From a bacterium (GTDB lineage Bacteria > Verrucomicrobiota > Verrucomicrobiae > Opitutales > Opitutaceae): DNA of 9,687 nucleotides. A model generated the notes under the pieces. That model had not been told where the DNA came from. It made no database searches and saw nothing but the letters and a program-made list of their open reading frames with translations. Positions 7,864 to 9,687 of this stretch are shown here, piece by piece (position 1 is the stretch's first letter; each line of letters starts with the position of its first letter). The stretch lies in NCBI GenBank assembly GCA_021780625.1, contig JAJXYI010000553.1:1-9687 (forward strand), read 5' to 3'. The position numbers were made by a program, and so were the translations under genes.

Positions 7864-7899
7864 ACCCCTTCCCCCGTCTCCCCGCCCAATCCCCCCCCT
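7864..7899 (+). promoter_or_regulatory. C-rich pyrimidine tract with C8 run in the receptor leader
   Basis: From 7864 to 7899 the + strand is nearly all pyrimidine and poor in G, ending in a run of eight C (7891-7898) about 110 bases before the receptor ATG. If transcribed as part of the receptor leader, a C-rich, G-poor segment is the kind of RNA that Rho binds. Alternatively, a C8 run near an outer-membrane protein gene could vary in length by slippage. Neither role is shown. Confidence 0.3.
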
Positions 7900-8009
7900 G
7901 AAAAAGGGCCGACCTGCGGCGGGCCGATATCCTTTCCGAGAACCTCAGGCTTCCCACCTGATGTCCTCTGCCGTCCCCCAACCAAATCGAACTATCGACC
8001 TAACCCACA

Positions 8010-9687
8010 ATGGATATACACAAGACACAGAGATACCTGCTCGCGTCGCTATTTGCGCTGGCAGTCGGCTCATCCCTTGGATGGAGCCAGTCCGTTACCC
8101 CCAAGGACTCCAAGACAGATGATTCGCTGAACTCGTCGTCTGACGATCAGACGATCACCCTCGATCCCTTCACCGTCACTTCCGATACGGAAGGGTACCA
8201 AGCTGTCGACACCTTGGGTGGTGCCCGAGTGAGGACGAGTCTCAAAGACACGCCTTCTTCACTTTCGGTGATCACTCCCCAGTTGCTGAAAGACTTGGGT
8301 GCCACGGACGCCCAGGACTTGCTTATTTATACCAACGATACCCAGGTTTCTGGTTTGATGGGCAATTTTTCGGGTCTCGCTCAGCGCGGACAGGGTATTT
8401 CGACCTCAGCGCCTGCGGAAAATCAGCGCTTGGTGAATCCGGATAACGTAACCCGGGCACGCGGTCTGACCGCGATGGACAACACCCGTAATTACTTCCT
8501 GAGCAGCATCCCCTGGGATGGTTATAATATCGACCGCGTCGACATTTCCCGCGGTCCGAATTCGTTCCTGTTCGGCGTTGGCAGCCCCTCGGGCATTGCC
8601 AATGTGTCGACCAATAATGCGATATTCGCCGACAAGGGAGATCTCGAACTCCGGGTCGGAAGCTTCGGTTCCACACGCGAATCCCTCGACTATAACAAAG
8701 TCATCATCGCTGGGGAATTGGCCGCGCGTATGGACCTGGTGAACGATAACGAGCTATTCCAGCAGGATCCCGCGTTCAATCATAGCCAGCGGGCGTACGG
8801 CGCCGTGCGTTTTGATCCGAAGCTGTTCAATACCGATTCGAGCCACATGAAGATTCTGGGGAGCTTCGAAAGCGGTACGGTCACGTCGAACAATCCACGC
8901 ATGCTCCCGCCTCTGGATTACGTTACCGGTTACCTGACTTCGACGGATTCGCGGACCAGCAGCACGGGTTACAATCCGTGGACCTACCATCAGGTTAAAA
9001 CCTCCACCGATCCTACTGCAAGCCCATGGACTGCCAATGGCTCGATCGGCAACGAGAACCAGTGGGGAAATGGTGCCAGTTACAGCTGGGACGCGACCAC
9101 GAGGACTCTGATGGGCGCAGGGCAGGGCGGTTATTCAGCCCCCACCACGGCCAACTACGGCAATCCGAATAGCAATACTTACCACGTTCACACGGTTGGA
9201 TATAACTCCTATGCCGGCATCGTCAATTCTCAGGATCCCACTCAGTTCGTAGGCGCTTATGCCGGGACCGTCACCTATCTTGATAAGACGCTGTCCGATC
9301 CGTCAGTATTTGATTTCTACAACAAGCTGATCGACGGCAATAACAAGCGCGAATGGCAGAACTGGAAGGCTTTTGACCTGAGCGTGGAAGAGAGCCTATT
9401 CAACAGCCGGCTGGTCGTTCAGGCGGCGGTTGATCACCAGGACTATCGCAGCGGGCAGGAAGGCGTTTTGAACTCCCGCACGCCGCTGATCATGCTTAAC
9501 CTCGACAGCTATTTGCTGACCTATCCGAGCTACCTCCCAGAAGCTCAGACCAACCCGAATGTGGGTCGGCCGGAAGTGTTTGGCGGCTATGGAAACGGCA
9601 GCAAGCATGAGTCCATCCGCAATAACTATCAGGTGACGGCAGTCTACGACCTGAACTTCAAGCGCGATTTCGCCATGAATGGCCCCC
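8010..9687 (+). CDS. TonB-dependent outer-membrane receptor, N-terminal 559 residues (3' end outside window)
   Basis: An outer-membrane beta-barrel importer energised by TonB; the frame stays open to the window edge with no stop. ATG 8010 is well supported because an in-frame TAA lies at 8001-8003, and a signal peptide follows (basic start, then LLASLFALAVGSS). A polar linker (28-48) leads to ITLDPFTV (50-56 region), likely the TonB box. The plug domain spans about 65-205: GYQAVDTLGGARVRTSLKD, LSVITPQLLKDLGA and the plug-end signature IDRVDISRGPNSFLFG with GSPSGIANVSTN. Barrel strands begin near 211 (LELRVGSFGSTRESLDY). No CarboxypepD_reg-like domain precedes the plug, so it is not a classical SusC. 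The bases before ATG (GACCTAACCCACA) lack a Shine-Dalgarno sequence. GC content is visibly lower than in the flanking genes. The substrate is unknown; a glycan fragment is suggested by the neighbours, a metal chelate is the alternative. The style is typical of Opitutaceae receptors, from memory. Confidence 0.93.
   Translation, partial: MDIHKTQRYLLASLFALAVGSSLGWSQSVTPKDSKTDDSLNSSSDDQTITLDPFTVTSDTEGYQAVDTLGGARVRTSLKDTPSSLSVITPQLLKDLGATDAQDLLIYTNDTQVSGLMGNFSGLAQRGQGISTSAPAENQRLVNPDNVTRARGLTAMDNTRNYFLSSIPWDGYNIDRVDISRGPNSFLFGVGSPSGIANVSTNNAIFADKGDLELRVGSFGSTRESLDYNKVIIAGELAARMDLVNDNELFQQDPAFNHSQRAYGAVRFDPKLFNTDSSHMKILGSFESGTVTSNNPRMLPPLDYVTGYLTSTDSRTSSTGYNPWTYHQVKTSTDPTASPWTANGSIGNENQWGNGASYSWDATTRTLMGAGQGGYSAPTTANYGNPNSNTYHVHTVGYNSYAGIVNSQDPTQFVGAYAGTVTYLDKTLSDPSVFDFYNKLIDGNNKREWQNWKAFDLSVEESLFNSRLVVQAAVDHQDYRSGQEGVLNSRTPLIMLNLDSYLLTYPSYLPEAQTNPNVGRPEVFGGYGNGSKHESIRNNYQVTAVYDLNFKRDFAMNGP

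Larger units (their letters stand above)
7452..8009. promoter_or_regulatory. Divergent control region between kinase and receptor genes
   Basis: This 558-base gap must hold the promoters for both the kinase (leftward) and the receptor (rightward). It contains a structured stretch near the kinase (7536-7585), a sharply AT-rich section (about 7652-7690) with a 23-bp imperfect palindrome, a C-rich tract (7864-7899) and small hairpins in the receptor leader: CCCT/AGGG (7896-7908), GCCG/CGGC (7908-7920) and TCAGG/CCTGA (7945-7961). I could not place convincing -35/-10 boxes. A 137-codon open frame (7709-8122) runs into the receptor gene in another frame and has no recognisable feature. Confidence 0.55.

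Noticed and set aside
7709..8122. 137-codon open frame on the + strand before the receptor
   Set aside because: It overlaps the receptor's signal peptide and linker coding region in another frame, is rich in Pro/Arg/Ser across the C-rich tract, and shows no recognisable domain.

Overview
The window reads as a chromosomal stretch of a high-GC Gram-negative bacterium, most likely a member of Verrucomicrobiota in the Opitutaceae lineage. The main reason is the last gene. It is a TonB-dependent receptor whose mature N-terminus (ITLDPFTV, then GYQAVDTLGGARVRTSLKD, residues 49-80) matches, from memory, the pattern common in the large opitutacean receptor families. Supporting signs are a signal-peptide-bearing GH29 fucosidase, a very large PA14-containing sensor kinase, and starts that lack clear Shine-Dalgarno sequences. 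The taxonomic call is inference; no database search was possible.

Layout, left to right. (1) Positions 2-493 (+) are the last 163 codons of katG, catalase-peroxidase; its start lies outside the window. (2) Positions 494-1105 are about 610 bases with no convincing gene. They hold several perfect inverted repeats, a short CACRGAG repeat, and two identical 8-bp palindromes just before the next gene. (3) Positions 1106-2536 (+) encode an exported GH29 alpha-L-fucosidase. (4) Positions 2561-2603 are a nested inverted repeat between convergent genes, probably a two-way terminator. (5) Positions 3227-2607 (-) encode a NarL/LuxR-type response regulator. (6) Positions 7451-3366 (-) encode a 1361-residue sensor histidine kinase with an exported region of about 1,070 residues (a PA14-like domain, a LamG/DUF1349-like domain and about six OB-like units), one membrane helix, and a NarL-type HisKA_3/HATPase core. 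(7) Positions 7452-8009 are a 558-base divergent intergenic region with a structured stretch, a 23-bp AT-rich palindrome and a C-rich tract. (8) Positions 8010-9687 (+) are the first 559 codons of a TonB-dependent outer-membrane receptor that runs off the window.

How it fits together (inference). Kinase and regulator lie in the same direction and form a cognate two-component pair. The kinase's exported part carries folds typical of carbohydrate-binding proteins. The pair is divergent from an outer-membrane importer and convergent with a secreted fucosidase. The simplest model is a glycan sensing, uptake and degradation locus: the kinase senses a sugar or glycan fragment in the periplasm, the regulator controls the receptor and perhaps the fucosidase, the receptor imports oligosaccharide, and the fucosidase trims fucosyl residues. 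It resembles in logic, though not in architecture, the hybrid two-component systems of Bacteroidota polysaccharide utilisation loci. katG appears to be an unrelated neighbour.
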